Below are positions 8,186 through 17,490 of a stretch of DNA of 64,000 nt, piece by piece. Origin of the DNA: Bacteroidota bacterium (GTDB lineage Bacteria; Bacteroidota; Bacteroidia; Bacteroidales; JACABE01). A program made the position numbers and the translations under genes. The stretch is from contig JAPLDQ010000035.1 in assembly GCA_026391675.1 (NCBI GenBank), forward strand, positions 124,001 through 188,000, in the 5' to 3' direction. Below the pieces are notes generated by a model. It had not been told where the DNA came from and searched no databases. It saw nothing but the letters and a program-made list of their open reading frames with translations. Position 1 is the stretch's first letter; every line of letters begins with the position of its first letter.

Positions 8186-10582
8186 TTAAAACTCCACAAT
8201 TACACCAATCGTTGGAAGAATATTGGCAGATGAATTATCAATTTCCCTTAAAATGTATTTTGTATTATCATTTGGATTAACTGCTGGAATTCCATTAACA
8301 TCAAGGTTAGTATAAATTGGAGGCTGATCGGCATTTTTAGCATACACATTCTGAACATCCATATAAAAGTTTAATGCCCATTTCTTAAAGAAATATTGTT
8401 TGTCTATTCTTATATCAAGCTGGTTGTAGTTTTTTACACGTTCCGAATTATACGCATTGTAATTCAGGGAGCCTTTTCCTTTTGAATCCCACACCTGACG
8501 GATTGATGAAGTAAACAGATCAATTGGGGTATAAGGTGCACCTCCGGTAAATCGCCATTTGGCACCAATTTCCCAGTTTCGCCCCAGGTCTTTTTTTAAG
8601 GTAATATTAAATAAATGTCTGTTATCCCATGCTGAAGGGATATATTGACCCCTTTTTTCTTTAAATTCACTTCTGACAAATGTATAGGATAAAATTATAT
8701 TAAATCCTTTAATATCAGTACTTCTGAAATAAACTTCCATGCCGTAAGCCCTTCCTTCGGCGGTTGAAGTAACTTCTTCGTCACCAAACGCACTAAAATC
8801 CGTCCCTTTACTGGCAAGCGAAACAGAATCATTAACAGAAAAGGGATAATTATGATACCATTTTAAAAAACCCTCAACACTCAGTCGTGATTTGCTGTTT
8901 ACGTCATAATCAATACCCAACACCGCATGATTAACATTTATGTAAGTTATATCATTTTCTTTATTTATCAGAACATCATTATTATTTCTAAATCCCATGG
9001 TAGTATAGGCAGGGCGTTGTACAAACCTGCCAATATTGCTGTTAATATGTAATCTTTCATTAATTGAATATGATGCTGAAATACGTGGAGAATACTGATC
9101 AAGCAGGTTGGTCATATTTTTGTCATAATTATTGGCATCCATCCTGATACCAAAAGACAAAACCAATCTGTTATTTAAAAAAGCATCTGTCACCTGTCCA
9201 AAAACCTCCCATGCATACAAATCAATAAACGTATTATAATTAGTGTTTATAATACTATCCTTAGCTAATATTTTTTGTTTGGTGGTATTTTTATATTTAT
9301 CATATTCTAATCCAACGCCAAAATTTATTTTTAAATCCTGTTTTTGAATATTTCTTTCAAATCTGAATTTATTTTCAATCTCATCAGAAGAATAATCATA
9401 TAATTTAGCTTTGCTTTCATCATTACCCGGATATTTGTAGGATATATTTCTCAGCATATTTCTGCTTAATATGTAAGAATCATAGGAGTTTTTTCTGAAA
9501 TGCTTATAATTGACACCTACAGTATAATTCCATTGTTCATATTCGGGTAAATAACCTAAAATAAATTTCTGACTTTCATTTGGGTTTTTTATACCAGTAT
9601 TAAGTTTTGAATCATCAATAGCACCAATTCCAATTATTGTCAGTTCATTTTTTGTATCAAATCTGATTTTTGATTTCCATTGAAAATCATTATACGTTGG
9701 TAAAAATGGTAAGCCTATGGCACTAAATAAAAATTGCAGATAAGAGCGGCGGGCAGAAAAGATGAATGTGGTTTTTTTATTTATTGGCCCATCCAGCGTA
9801 AGTGCAAGGTCCGAAGCTCCAAAAGCGCCTTTTATTTTAATACTGTTTGGATTGCCGTCAATCATTCGCATATCCAGTATCGAACTCAATGCATTCCCCT
9901 TATTTGCAGGAAAAGCACCTGAATAAAGCTCTATCTCCCTCAAAAAATCTACATTTACTATTCCTATCGACCCACCCGAAGCACCCTGCGTTGCAAAATG
10001 ATTAAGTGTCGGGATTTCTATACCATCCAGATAAAACCTGTTTTCGCTGGCACCACCTCCTCTTACAATGATATCATTACGTGAATTTGGTGTTGGAGAA
10101 ACGCCGGGTAAACTTTGTATAACTCTTGAAATATCACGATTACTTCCCGGGCTTTTTTCAATCTCAGCAATTCCGATACTTCTCATAGATAAAGGACTTT
10201 CTTCATCTCTTCTGAAAGTGGCAGCTTTAATTTCAATTTCTGCTAATTTCATTGTTGTTTCATGCATCGGAATATCAATATATTTGGTTTTACCATTAAC
10301 TACCAAAAATTCTGTTGAATAAAATTTTTCATAGCCTACAGAAGTTGCTATTAACTTAACATAACCCGGATTTACATTAATGAATTGAAAATTCCCATCC
10401 AAATCTGATGAAGCACCAATATTGCTTCCATCAATAATTATATTTGCAAATGGAATAGCTTCGTTGTTGGTTGAATTAAATATCCTGCCTTGAATTGAAT
10501 TATTTTGAGCAAATGTTGCATTAATTACAAATAATATAAAAATCAAACCTAATTGTAATTTAAAAACTCCCCATTTATCCAT
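8186..10582 (-). CDS. TonB-dependent receptor with carboxypeptidase-regulatory-like N-domain
   Basis: The 798-residue outer-membrane receptor has a signal peptide ending NATFAQ. A CarboxypepD_reg-like beta domain follows (residues about 28-110, QGRIFNSTNNEAIPFANIII...). Next comes the plug (SIGIAEIEKSPGSNRDISRVIQSLPGV), then a 22-strand-type barrel ending in a terminal aromatic (VIVEF). It is shorter than SusC proteins, lacks a SusD partner, and is divergent from the SusC operon across a 301-bp control region. The substrate is unknown. Its 3' end converges with the GH47-like gene, 16 bp apart. Confidence 0.92.
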   Translation of the reverse strand: MDKWGVFKLQLGLIFILFVINATFAQNNSIQGRIFNSTNNEAIPFANIIIDGSNIGASSDLDGNFQFINVNPGYVKLIATSVGYEKFYSTEFLVVNGKTKYIDIPMHETTMKLAEIEIKAATFRRDEESPLSMRSIGIAEIEKSPGSNRDISRVIQSLPGVSPTPNSRNDIIVRGGGASENRFYLDGIEIPTLNHFATQGASGGSIGIVNVDFLREIELYSGAFPANKGNALSSILDMRMIDGNPNSIKIKGAFGASDLALTLDGPINKKTTFIFSARRSYLQFLFSAIGLPFLPTYNDFQWKSKIRFDTKNELTIIGIGAIDDSKLNTGIKNPNESQKFILGYLPEYEQWNYTVGVNYKHFRKNSYDSYILSRNMLRNISYKYPGNDESKAKLYDYSSDEIENKFRFERNIQKQDLKINFGVGLEYDKYKNTTKQKILAKDSIINTNYNTFIDLYAWEVFGQVTDAFLNNRLVLSFGIRMDANNYDKNMTNLLDQYSPRISASYSINERLHINSNIGRFVQRPAYTTMGFRNNNDVLINKENDITYINVNHAVLGIDYDVNSKSRLSVEGFLKWYHNYPFSVNDSVSLASKGTDFSAFGDEEVTSTAEGRAYGMEVYFRSTDIKGFNIILSYTFVRSEFKEKRGQYIPSAWDNRHLFNITLKKDLGRNWEIGAKWRFTGGAPYTPIDLFTSSIRQVWDSKGKGSLNYNAYNSERVKNYNQLDIRIDKQYFFKKWALNFYMDVQNVYAKNADQPPIYTNLDVNGIPAVNPNDNTKYILREIDNSSANILPTIGVIVEF

Positions 10583-10883
10583 ATATAGTGGTCATATTAA
10601 TTATTTTTTTGTGATTTGGTGGTAAATTTACAATTAAAAGTAAAATTTGTTCATTTTAAATTTATTGATTAACAGTTAACTGTAAAATATTTATTAAAAA
10701 AAAGTAAAATTTGTTAAAAAAAATTAATAAAAAAATATCTTTTTAGATTAAAATTGATTAACATTGTATCTAATTTTTTAAAAAAACATAGAATTGCCTA
10801 GAAAATCATAAATAGTAAAAACTTAAACTCTATATATAAACCAATCAAAACAAATTACATTTATTAATTAAACTTAACTTTCT
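10583..10883. promoter_or_regulatory. divergent control region with palindrome and 16-bp direct repeats
   Basis: This 301-bp gap lies between the divergent receptor and susC genes. It contains a perfect 12-bp palindrome ACAGTTAACTGT (10672-10683), placed between two exact copies of AAAAGTAAAATTTGTT (10636-10651 and 10700-10715). The geometry suggests a regulator site serving both genes. The rest is A/T-rich with no ORF. Confidence 0.45.
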
Positions 10884-13800
10884 ATGAGAAAAATTACATT
10901 TTTACTTGTCGCCCTCTTATTTATGGGGATGCAGGTAGTTCAGGCACAAAAAGTTATCACAGGAAAGGTAACAAGTGCAGAAGATGGATCCAGTATTCCC
11001 GGAGTCCAGATTTTAGTTAAAGGTACTATGCATGGTACAACCACCGATATTGATGGCAAATACCGTTTAACAGTACCAGAAAAATCAGACATTCTTGAAT
11101 TTAAATTTGTTGGGATGAAAGATCAGGAAATTAAAATCGGATCGAGAAACATTATTGATGTAGTTATGACTACAGATGTGATGAATTTAGATGCAGTAGT
11201 TGTTACTGCAGTAGGTGTTAAAAAGGAAAAGAAAGCCCTGGGGTATGCTGTTCAGGATGTGAGCGGTAAAGAAATTACCAGAGGCGCAAATCCTAATTTT
11301 GCTACAGCAATTCAAGGGAAAATCGCAGGTGTTGAAGTTCGTCAGTCATCCGGTATGCCGGGTGCTTCATCACAAATACTTATTCATGGAGCCCGTTTTT
11401 TCGACGGAAATAATTCTCCATTGTATGTTATCGATGGAATGCCAGTAAGCAGTAATCCTGATTTCAATGTAGCAAACGGAGGTGTTGTAGGAACTGACTA
11501 TTCAGGTCGTTCCATTGACATTGATCCAAATGACGTTGAATCAATAAACGTACTTAAAGGACAGGCTGCTGCAGCTTTATATGGTATGCGTGCTTCAAAC
11601 GGTGTTATTATCATTACTACCAAGAGTGGTAAAGGTAATGAAAAAGGAAGTCCTATTCTGGTAAACTTCTCAACTAATTATAGTTTTGATAATATTTCAA
11701 GACTTCCGGAAAGACAGACAACCTGGGCTCAGGGTATAAACAGAGCATACAAACATACCAATTCCAGCTCATGGGGTTGCAAAATTGACAGTATGCCTTA
11801 CGATCCTGGATATGGTTATCAAAGTTCTTTCCCCGGAGGTACACCAGGTAAATACTGGAACCGTCAAAAAGGACAATGGGTTACACCTCAGTCATATGAT
11901 AATGTAGCTGATTTCTTTAAAACAGGATATACAAATAACAACAGTGTAAATCTGAGTCAGGCAGGAAATTTCGGAAATTATTCCATTGGTTTTGGAAATA
12001 CTAAACAGGAAGGTATTGTTCCAGGTACAGATATGACACGTTATTCAGCAAAAGTATCTACAAATTTTGATATCAATCCAAAATGGAAAACCGGATTCAG
12101 CGCCAATTATTCTGATAATAAAATCAATAAAATCCCTTCCGGTAATTCAAGTATTTTATTTACAGTTTATGGCTCACCATCTTCTTATGATTTAGCCGGA
12201 ACAGCCATGAATGAACAGGATTTACCATACAAGCAAATCAGCTACCGTACAGGTGCTGTTGGTGATAACCCCTATTGGGCAATAGAACATAATGTTTTTA
12301 CTGAAGCTACGAAACGTTTCTTTGGTAATACTTATTTCGATTTTACACCAAATAATTTTATGAATGTGCGTTATCAATTGGGTATTGATCAATACTCAAC
12401 CGATATGGAAGAAGTTTATGAAATGGGTTCTGCTCAAACAGGTGGAAGTACTTTCACAGGAGTTATTCCTTCTCCAAAAGACCCTGCTGGTGGTTCAATT
12501 ACCAACAAGGGTGTAATCAGCAGTGAAATAAACTCATTGTTAAATCTTACATTCAAAAAAGAAATTACTCCTCTTATAAATGGTACTTTACTTTTAGGTA
12601 ATGAATTCTATCAAAACAATCAAAGATTCTGGCAACAGGATGGTACCGGATTTAATATTGGCGGATGGCATAATTTATCAAATACAACTACACAAATTGC
12701 AACTGAAAGCAAATATAAGAACAGAACTGTAGGTTTCTACGGCAATTTGAGTTTTGATTATATGAGGATGTTATATCTGAATATTACCGGCAGAAATGAT
12801 ATTGTTTCCTCTATGCCGGCCGGAAGCAGATCATTCTTCTATCCTTCTGTTTCACTTTCATGGGTATTTACAGAACTTGACCAATTTAAAAATAATTCTG
12901 TATTGAGTTTCGGTAAAATCCGCACTTCATTTGCCCAGGTAGGACAGCAGGGAACTTATCATTCTCCTTATTATGTAATGTACAGTGTTACCAATGGATT
13001 TGTTGATGACGGAATACAATTCCCATTCAATGGTTTATCTTCTTACTCTCCTAACACAACATTATATTCACCCACTTTAAAACCTCAAAATACAAAATCA
13101 ATTGAGTTGGGTACAGAATTAAAATTCTTCAAAGGCAGAATCGGATTTGAATATAATTATACCCACCAGACTACCGTCGACCAGATTTTTGCAGTTCCTT
13201 TGGCAGGTTCAACAGGATATGCTCAGGAATACAGAAATGCAGGACAAATGACATCTCAGGTTCATGAAATTATGCTGAATATAATTCCTGTAAAACTCAA
13301 AAATTTTGAATGGAATCTTACAGTTAACTTCACAAAAACTGTTAATACCTGTGATGAACTGGCACCCGGCGTTGAAAGCATTTACCTCGGTGGTTTCGTA
13401 GATCCTCAGGTTCGTGCTTATGCAGGTTATTCCTATCCTACTATTTATGGATCTAGATTCGAGAGAAATGCAGCCGGACAAATTTTAATTGATGATGATC
13501 CTACAAGTACTTATTATGGAATGCCTATTAAAAGTGATGTAGACGGAAAAATCGGCGATGTTACCCCCAAATTTATAATGGGATTTAATAATTCCTTTAA
13601 ATATAAATTCGTAACACTAACAGCATTATTTGACTGGAAAAACGGTGGACAGATCTATTCCGGGTCCAACAGACTAATCGATTTATATGGTGTATCAATA
13701 AAAACTGAAAACAGGACTACTGCTAAACCATTTGATTTTAATGGCGATCAGGGTGTTAAAGCATCAAATGGAAAACCTAACGATATTAATATAGGTGGAC

Positions 13801-14114
13801 CGGGTTCATTGGCCTATCAAACCTTATACTGGGATTTGTTAGCCGGTATTTCTGAAGCTCAGGTATATGAAACCTCTTATCTGAAATTACGCGAAATAGC
13901 ATTAACCTTTGATTTTCCAAAAAAATTACTGGCTCCTGTTGGTATTAAAGCTGCAAGTTTTACAGTATTTGCAAGAAATATTCTATTATGGACGACTTTA
14001 CCTAATTTTGATCCGGAAACTTCTCAGGGTGCCGGAAATATGCAAGGTGGATTTGACTATATGTCTCTCCCTCAAACCAGATCATTTGGTGTGGGATTAA
14101 ATTTAACATTTTAA
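10884..14114 (+). CDS. SusC/RagA-type TonB-linked outer membrane protein
   Basis: The 1076-residue protein has a signal peptide (ends MQVVQAQ), a carboxypeptidase-regulatory-like domain (residues about 23-105), and the SusC hallmark region VVVTAVGVKKEKKALGYAVQ. A plug with PLYVIDGMPV and AAALYGMRASNGVIIITTK follows, then a large beta barrel. It imports oligosaccharides or peptides across the outer membrane together with the SusD-like lipoprotein encoded 27 bp downstream. There is no neighbouring glycoside hydrolase operon, so this pair may not serve glycan use. Confidence 0.96.
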   Translation: MRKITFLLVALLFMGMQVVQAQKVITGKVTSAEDGSSIPGVQILVKGTMHGTTTDIDGKYRLTVPEKSDILEFKFVGMKDQEIKIGSRNIIDVVMTTDVMNLDAVVVTAVGVKKEKKALGYAVQDVSGKEITRGANPNFATAIQGKIAGVEVRQSSGMPGASSQILIHGARFFDGNNSPLYVIDGMPVSSNPDFNVANGGVVGTDYSGRSIDIDPNDVESINVLKGQAAAALYGMRASNGVIIITTKSGKGNEKGSPILVNFSTNYSFDNISRLPERQTTWAQGINRAYKHTNSSSWGCKIDSMPYDPGYGYQSSFPGGTPGKYWNRQKGQWVTPQSYDNVADFFKTGYTNNNSVNLSQAGNFGNYSIGFGNTKQEGIVPGTDMTRYSAKVSTNFDINPKWKTGFSANYSDNKINKIPSGNSSILFTVYGSPSSYDLAGTAMNEQDLPYKQISYRTGAVGDNPYWAIEHNVFTEATKRFFGNTYFDFTPNNFMNVRYQLGIDQYSTDMEEVYEMGSAQTGGSTFTGVIPSPKDPAGGSITNKGVISSEINSLLNLTFKKEITPLINGTLLLGNEFYQNNQRFWQQDGTGFNIGGWHNLSNTTTQIATESKYKNRTVGFYGNLSFDYMRMLYLNITGRNDIVSSMPAGSRSFFYPSVSLSWVFTELDQFKNNSVLSFGKIRTSFAQVGQQGTYHSPYYVMYSVTNGFVDDGIQFPFNGLSSYSPNTTLYSPTLKPQNTKSIELGTELKFFKGRIGFEYNYTHQTTVDQIFAVPLAGSTGYAQEYRNAGQMTSQVHEIMLNIIPVKLKNFEWNLTVNFTKTVNTCDELAPGVESIYLGGFVDPQVRAYAGYSYPTIYGSRFERNAAGQILIDDDPTSTYYGMPIKSDVDGKIGDVTPKFIMGFNNSFKYKFVTLTALFDWKNGGQIYSGSNRLIDLYGVSIKTENRTTAKPFDFNGDQGVKASNGKPNDINIGGPGSLAYQTLYWDLLAGISEAQVYETSYLKLREIALTFDFPKKLLAPVGIKAASFTVFARNILLWTTLPNFDPETSQGAGNMQGGFDYMSLPQTRSFGVGLNLTF

Positions 14115-14141
14115 TTATTCACTTTTTAAAATTTAGCAAAT

Positions 14142-15578
14142 ATGAAAAATATATATAAATACCTCATTCTTTTATTAAGTATCGTAGTGTTGTCATCCTG
14201 TACCGATAGTATAATGGATGATGTTAATAAAGACCTCAACCATTCTTCAACTGCTGAAGCCCGTTTACTTTTACCCTCAGTAATAGTGGAATCAGCTTTC
14301 GGAACAACAGGTACTGATATTGCCTGGTACTCATCAGTTTATATTGAACACAGTGCCGGAACATTCGGACAGCTCCAAACAGCTGATACCCGTGCTGGTT
14401 GCCGCGAAGCCTCATTATTCAACAATAGCTGGAACAGCATTTATACCAATCTGATGATATGTAAAGATATCATGACTAAATGTTCGCCAACCGGCAACGA
14501 ACCCGGCAATTATTATTGCCTCGGAATTGCCCAGTTATTATCTGCCTATAATCTGGCTGTTTTAACAGATATGTGGGGACAGGTACCCTGGACTCAGGCA
14601 TTACAGGGATCATCAAATTATCAGCCTGCTTACGACAAGCAACAAAATATTTACAATAGTATTTTTACTTTACTTGATGCTTCCATAGCAAATTTCAGCA
14701 AAACAACTAATTCTGTAAACATTGCCAAATATGACTTAATTTATGGTGGCGTTATTTCCAAATGGAAAAAAGCAGCTTATAGTTTAAAAGCCAGATATTA
14801 TTTAAGATTATCTAACAGGGTTGGTGGAACCACTTATCTTGATAATGCTTTGACAGCTGTTACCAGTGGTTTTGCAACAGCAGCAGATGCCTTCATTTTT
14901 AATAAATATGAAGCTACAGCAACAGGTGAAAATCCATGGTATCAATTTTATTACGACAGATCTTATTTAGCTGTTGGTAAAACCTTATATGATATTATGG
15001 TTGCAAGAAATGACACCAACAGAATTAAAACATATTTCTTAAAAGCCGCTGACGGCACCTATACACCTGCTCCAAATGGTACAGCCATTGCATCTCAGGC
15101 TGACGGTACTTATTCTTTATCTGCATTAACCGATGCAGGACAAACTGCTGCTACTCCTTTAATGACTTTCCATGAACTGAAATTCATTGAAGCTGAAGCA
15201 AGATTCAGGAAAGGTGATGCAGCCTATAAAACTGCTTTACAGGCTGGTGTTGAAGCTTCGTTCACTTATAATAGTGTTACAGGCGGAACGGCTCATTATA
15301 CCAACGATGTAGCACCATTATTAACTTCCGGTAATGAATTAAAACAGATTATTACTGAAAAGTATATTGCTTTCTACGAATTCGAATCCATTGAAGCATA
15401 TAATGATTATCGTCGTACGGGTATCCCTACATTGCATAATCCGGCCAACAACTTTGCAAATTATGGTTTTGTAAACAGATTGCCTTATCCAACCAGTGAA
15501 GTTACTTCAAATTCTGCTCATATTCCTGTCGTAGATATCTTTAAAGATAAAGTATGGTGGGCCGGTGGAACTGAATAA
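14142..15578 (+). CDS. SusD/RagB-like nutrient-binding lipoprotein (SusD-like_2 type)
   Basis: The 478-residue lipoprotein has signal YLILLLSIVVLSSC with the lipidated Cys20. It shows the helical TPR-like SusD core: ISKWKKAAYSLKARYYLRL, MTFHELKFIEAEARFRKGD, and the C-terminal KYIAFYEFESIEAYNDYRRTG. It sits on the cell surface as a lid on the SusC barrel. The gene follows susC by 27 bp and is closed by a strong terminator, so susC-susD is a two-gene operon. Confidence 0.94.
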   Translation: MKNIYKYLILLLSIVVLSSCTDSIMDDVNKDLNHSSTAEARLLLPSVIVESAFGTTGTDIAWYSSVYIEHSAGTFGQLQTADTRAGCREASLFNNSWNSIYTNLMICKDIMTKCSPTGNEPGNYYCLGIAQLLSAYNLAVLTDMWGQVPWTQALQGSSNYQPAYDKQQNIYNSIFTLLDASIANFSKTTNSVNIAKYDLIYGGVISKWKKAAYSLKARYYLRLSNRVGGTTYLDNALTAVTSGFATAADAFIFNKYEATATGENPWYQFYYDRSYLAVGKTLYDIMVARNDTNRIKTYFLKAADGTYTPAPNGTAIASQADGTYSLSALTDAGQTAATPLMTFHELKFIEAEARFRKGDAAYKTALQAGVEASFTYNSVTGGTAHYTNDVAPLLTSGNELKQIITEKYIAFYEFESIEAYNDYRRTGIPTLHNPANNFANYGFVNRLPYPTSEVTSNSAHIPVVDIFKDKVWWAGGTE

Positions 15579-15595
15579 TCTATCCTTATCTTATG

Positions 15596-15628
15596 AAAAA
15601 GCTGTCAGAAATTCTGACAGCTTTTTTT
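15596..15628 (+). terminator. intrinsic terminator of the susCD operon
   Basis: GCTGTCAGAA (15601-15610) pairs with TTCTGACAGC (15612-15621), extended by the flanking A-run and the following T-run of seven. It lies 18 bp past the susD stop. Confidence 0.9.
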
Positions 15629-15690
15629 GTAACTTTTTATAAGATCACTTCGTCATAAGGTAAAATTTATTTATTTTAAACTCTTATAAA

Positions 15691-16020
15691 ATGAAAACAA
15701 AATTATTAATAGTATTGGCAATTTTCTTTTTCGGATGTTTTAGCCTTAGGGCAGGAAATGACGAACTTAGCTTTAAACAAACTGTTGTTTCAAAAATAGT
15801 ATATCCGGAGTTTGCAAAAAATCAAAAACTGGATGCAGATGTATTTATTAGTTTAACCGTTAATGAAGAAGGAGAAATCATTATAAATCAAAGCAATTCG
15901 TTAAATGCTGATTTAATGGAATATGTTAAGACTGAACTGAAAAAAATTAAAGTTGAAAAAGATAATCCGGTTATTGGGAAAACCTATATTTACAAATTTG
16001 TTTTTAAATACGAAGAGTAA
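15691..16020 (+). CDS. small exported TonB C-terminal-like protein
   Basis: The 109-residue protein has a signal peptide (FFFGCFSLRAG). The mature part IVYPEFAKNQKLDADVFISL, NEEGEIIINQS, ... TYIYKFVFKYEE has the strand-helix-strand layout of TonB C-terminal/energy-transducer domains (typically 'YPE.A...gi.G.V.v.f.Vd..G.i'). It has no membrane anchor and no proline-rich linker, so it is not a working TonB by itself. Its role is unknown; it stands alone with its own terminator. Confidence 0.68.
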   Translation: MKTKLLIVLAIFFFGCFSLRAGNDELSFKQTVVSKIVYPEFAKNQKLDADVFISLTVNEEGEIIINQSNSLNADLMEYVKTELKKIKVEKDNPVIGKTYIYKFVFKYEE

Positions 16021-16132
16021 ATTTTATAAATAAGCACTTCCTTTAAACCTTAAGTTTGTAAAATCCCCGAAGGCTTGTAATGACGATTATATTAATAACT
16101 ACTGATTACTTATAATTAGCATCCTCTAATAA

Positions 16133-16161
16133 AAAATGCCCGCAATTATGCAGGCATTTTT
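16133..16161 (+). terminator. probable intrinsic terminator
   Basis: AAAATGCC (16133-16140) pairs with GGCATTTT (16153-16160) around a 12-nt loop. It lies 112 bp after the TonB-like gene and before the convergent gene ending at 16229, and may serve both. Confidence 0.6.
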
Positions 16162-16228
16162 ATTGAAGAAACTTAACCAAATTATAGAAACTGTATGGGA
16201 AACAGTTTTTCTATTATCTTTTTATGTA

Positions 16229-17281
16229 TTATAAATTCAGAATAAAGTATTGTAAAATATTCTGAACATCTCCACTAACACCTGATTGAGGTTCATTATG
16301 GAAAGTAGTATAAAGAATATTGCCACCCTGTGTACAGGTTCCGCCATAGTGTAATAATACAGCTAAAGGTCCATAATTAGTCGGTGTATTGTCCTGCAAA
16401 AGTATAGTAAACTGAGGTCCGAGTTGTTGTATTACTTCCCAGGCACCCAAATCATAATGTATCCTCATTTTTGTTTTTCCCAACAGGGTCTGAAGGGCAG
16501 GAGAAATAATATCAACACTGTCGATATATCCGCCTTGTCCGACTTTCATTGTGCAAAGTAATGTATCGTTAATAAAACCACCAATAAGCGGGTTGCAGGT
16601 ATTGGTTTGTTTTGTCATAACCGGAGAATTTCCTGCTCTGGTACGATTGATTGAACTTTTAAAATTACCATCACCGGTTAAATATTCAACGGCCCAGTCA
16701 GAAGCATAAATACTGCCGCAATTACCTACAAAATGACTTAAATTAGCATATTTTAAACTATCCAGTGCACCGGATTTTCCACAGTTTAAAAATATAGCCT
16801 GATAGCCACTGATATTTGCAAAACTATCTAAGGTTGAAATTTGAATCTGGGTAGCTGAGTAACCTAAAGAATCAATAATAATCGTTTGAATTTTGTCGTA
16901 ATAACCCGTTATATAGGCAAGACTACCAACCTGATTTAAAGTTGTCTGCGATTTATTAAGCGGAGTAACTCCGTTTTCGGTAACATTTACCATAACAACT
17001 GTCATAAAGATATGACCGCTGCCTGTTTGAATAATTATTTTGTGTGTACCAATTGGTACTCTTAAAGCAAAATAACCATCTTTATTGGATAAGGTGGAAA
17101 AAATAGGATTATCCTGTACAAAAACTTTTACTGCACCAAGTTTACCACCCTTTTTGGAATAAACATAACCTGTAATTGTTCCTGTTTTCGTAACAGAAGT
17201 TGATTCATCTTTTTTACACGAAAACATGCTGATAGAGGCTACAAAAATTGTAACCAAAAATAAAATACTAAATTTTTTCAT
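16229..17281 (-). CDS. lipoprotein with carboxypeptidase-regulatory-like domain
   Basis: The 350-residue protein has lipoprotein signal ...VASISMFSC (Cys22), followed by KKDES, the usual charged export tail. Residues about 35-105 form a CarboxypepD_reg-like beta sandwich (GTITGYVYSKKGGKLGAVKV ... GYFALRVPIGTHKIII). The remaining 240 residues read like a Rossmann-type or glutamine-amidotransferase-like fold (FANISGYQAIFLNCGKSG, VGNCGSIYASDWAVEYL) and end in IQYFILNL. The function of the C-terminal part is not recognised. It is probably surface-exposed. Confidence 0.7.
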   Translation of the reverse strand: MKKFSILFLVTIFVASISMFSCKKDESTSVTKTGTITGYVYSKKGGKLGAVKVFVQDNPIFSTLSNKDGYFALRVPIGTHKIIIQTGSGHIFMTVVMVNVTENGVTPLNKSQTTLNQVGSLAYITGYYDKIQTIIIDSLGYSATQIQISTLDSFANISGYQAIFLNCGKSGALDSLKYANLSHFVGNCGSIYASDWAVEYLTGDGNFKSSINRTRAGNSPVMTKQTNTCNPLIGGFINDTLLCTMKVGQGGYIDSVDIISPALQTLLGKTKMRIHYDLGAWEVIQQLGPQFTILLQDNTPTNYGPLAVLLHYGGTCTQGGNILYTTFHNEPQSGVSGDVQNILQYFILNL

Positions 17282-17400
17282 AATCTTGTGTTTTTTTGAT
17301 TGTTTCTTTTTACTATGACAAAGATAACATCAAAATGGTTGTATGTGTTAGTTTATTTTAAAAAAAAATTAAAACTAATTTACTGATTCTAATATTTTTA

Positions 17401-17430
17401 TTGCAAAATGCGTATTCTGTTGTATTTTTG
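17401..17430 (+). promoter_or_regulatory. Bacteroidota-type promoter
   Basis: TTG at 17401-17403 and TATTTTTG at 17423-17430 (TAnnTTTG consensus) are separated by 19 nt, a standard spacing for the Bacteroidota primary sigma factor. It lies 60 bp before the ATG at 17491. Confidence 0.7.
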
Positions 17431-17490
17431 CACTACTTAAAACTTTATCAGCAAAATTGCGTTATTGTTTATCATTAAGATTAAATTAAA

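Noticed and set aside
16188..16210. Weak hairpin AAACTGT/ACAGTTT near the 3' end of the lipoprotein gene
   Set aside because: Its T-run points to the plus strand and the stem is only about five pairs, so it is not called a terminator.
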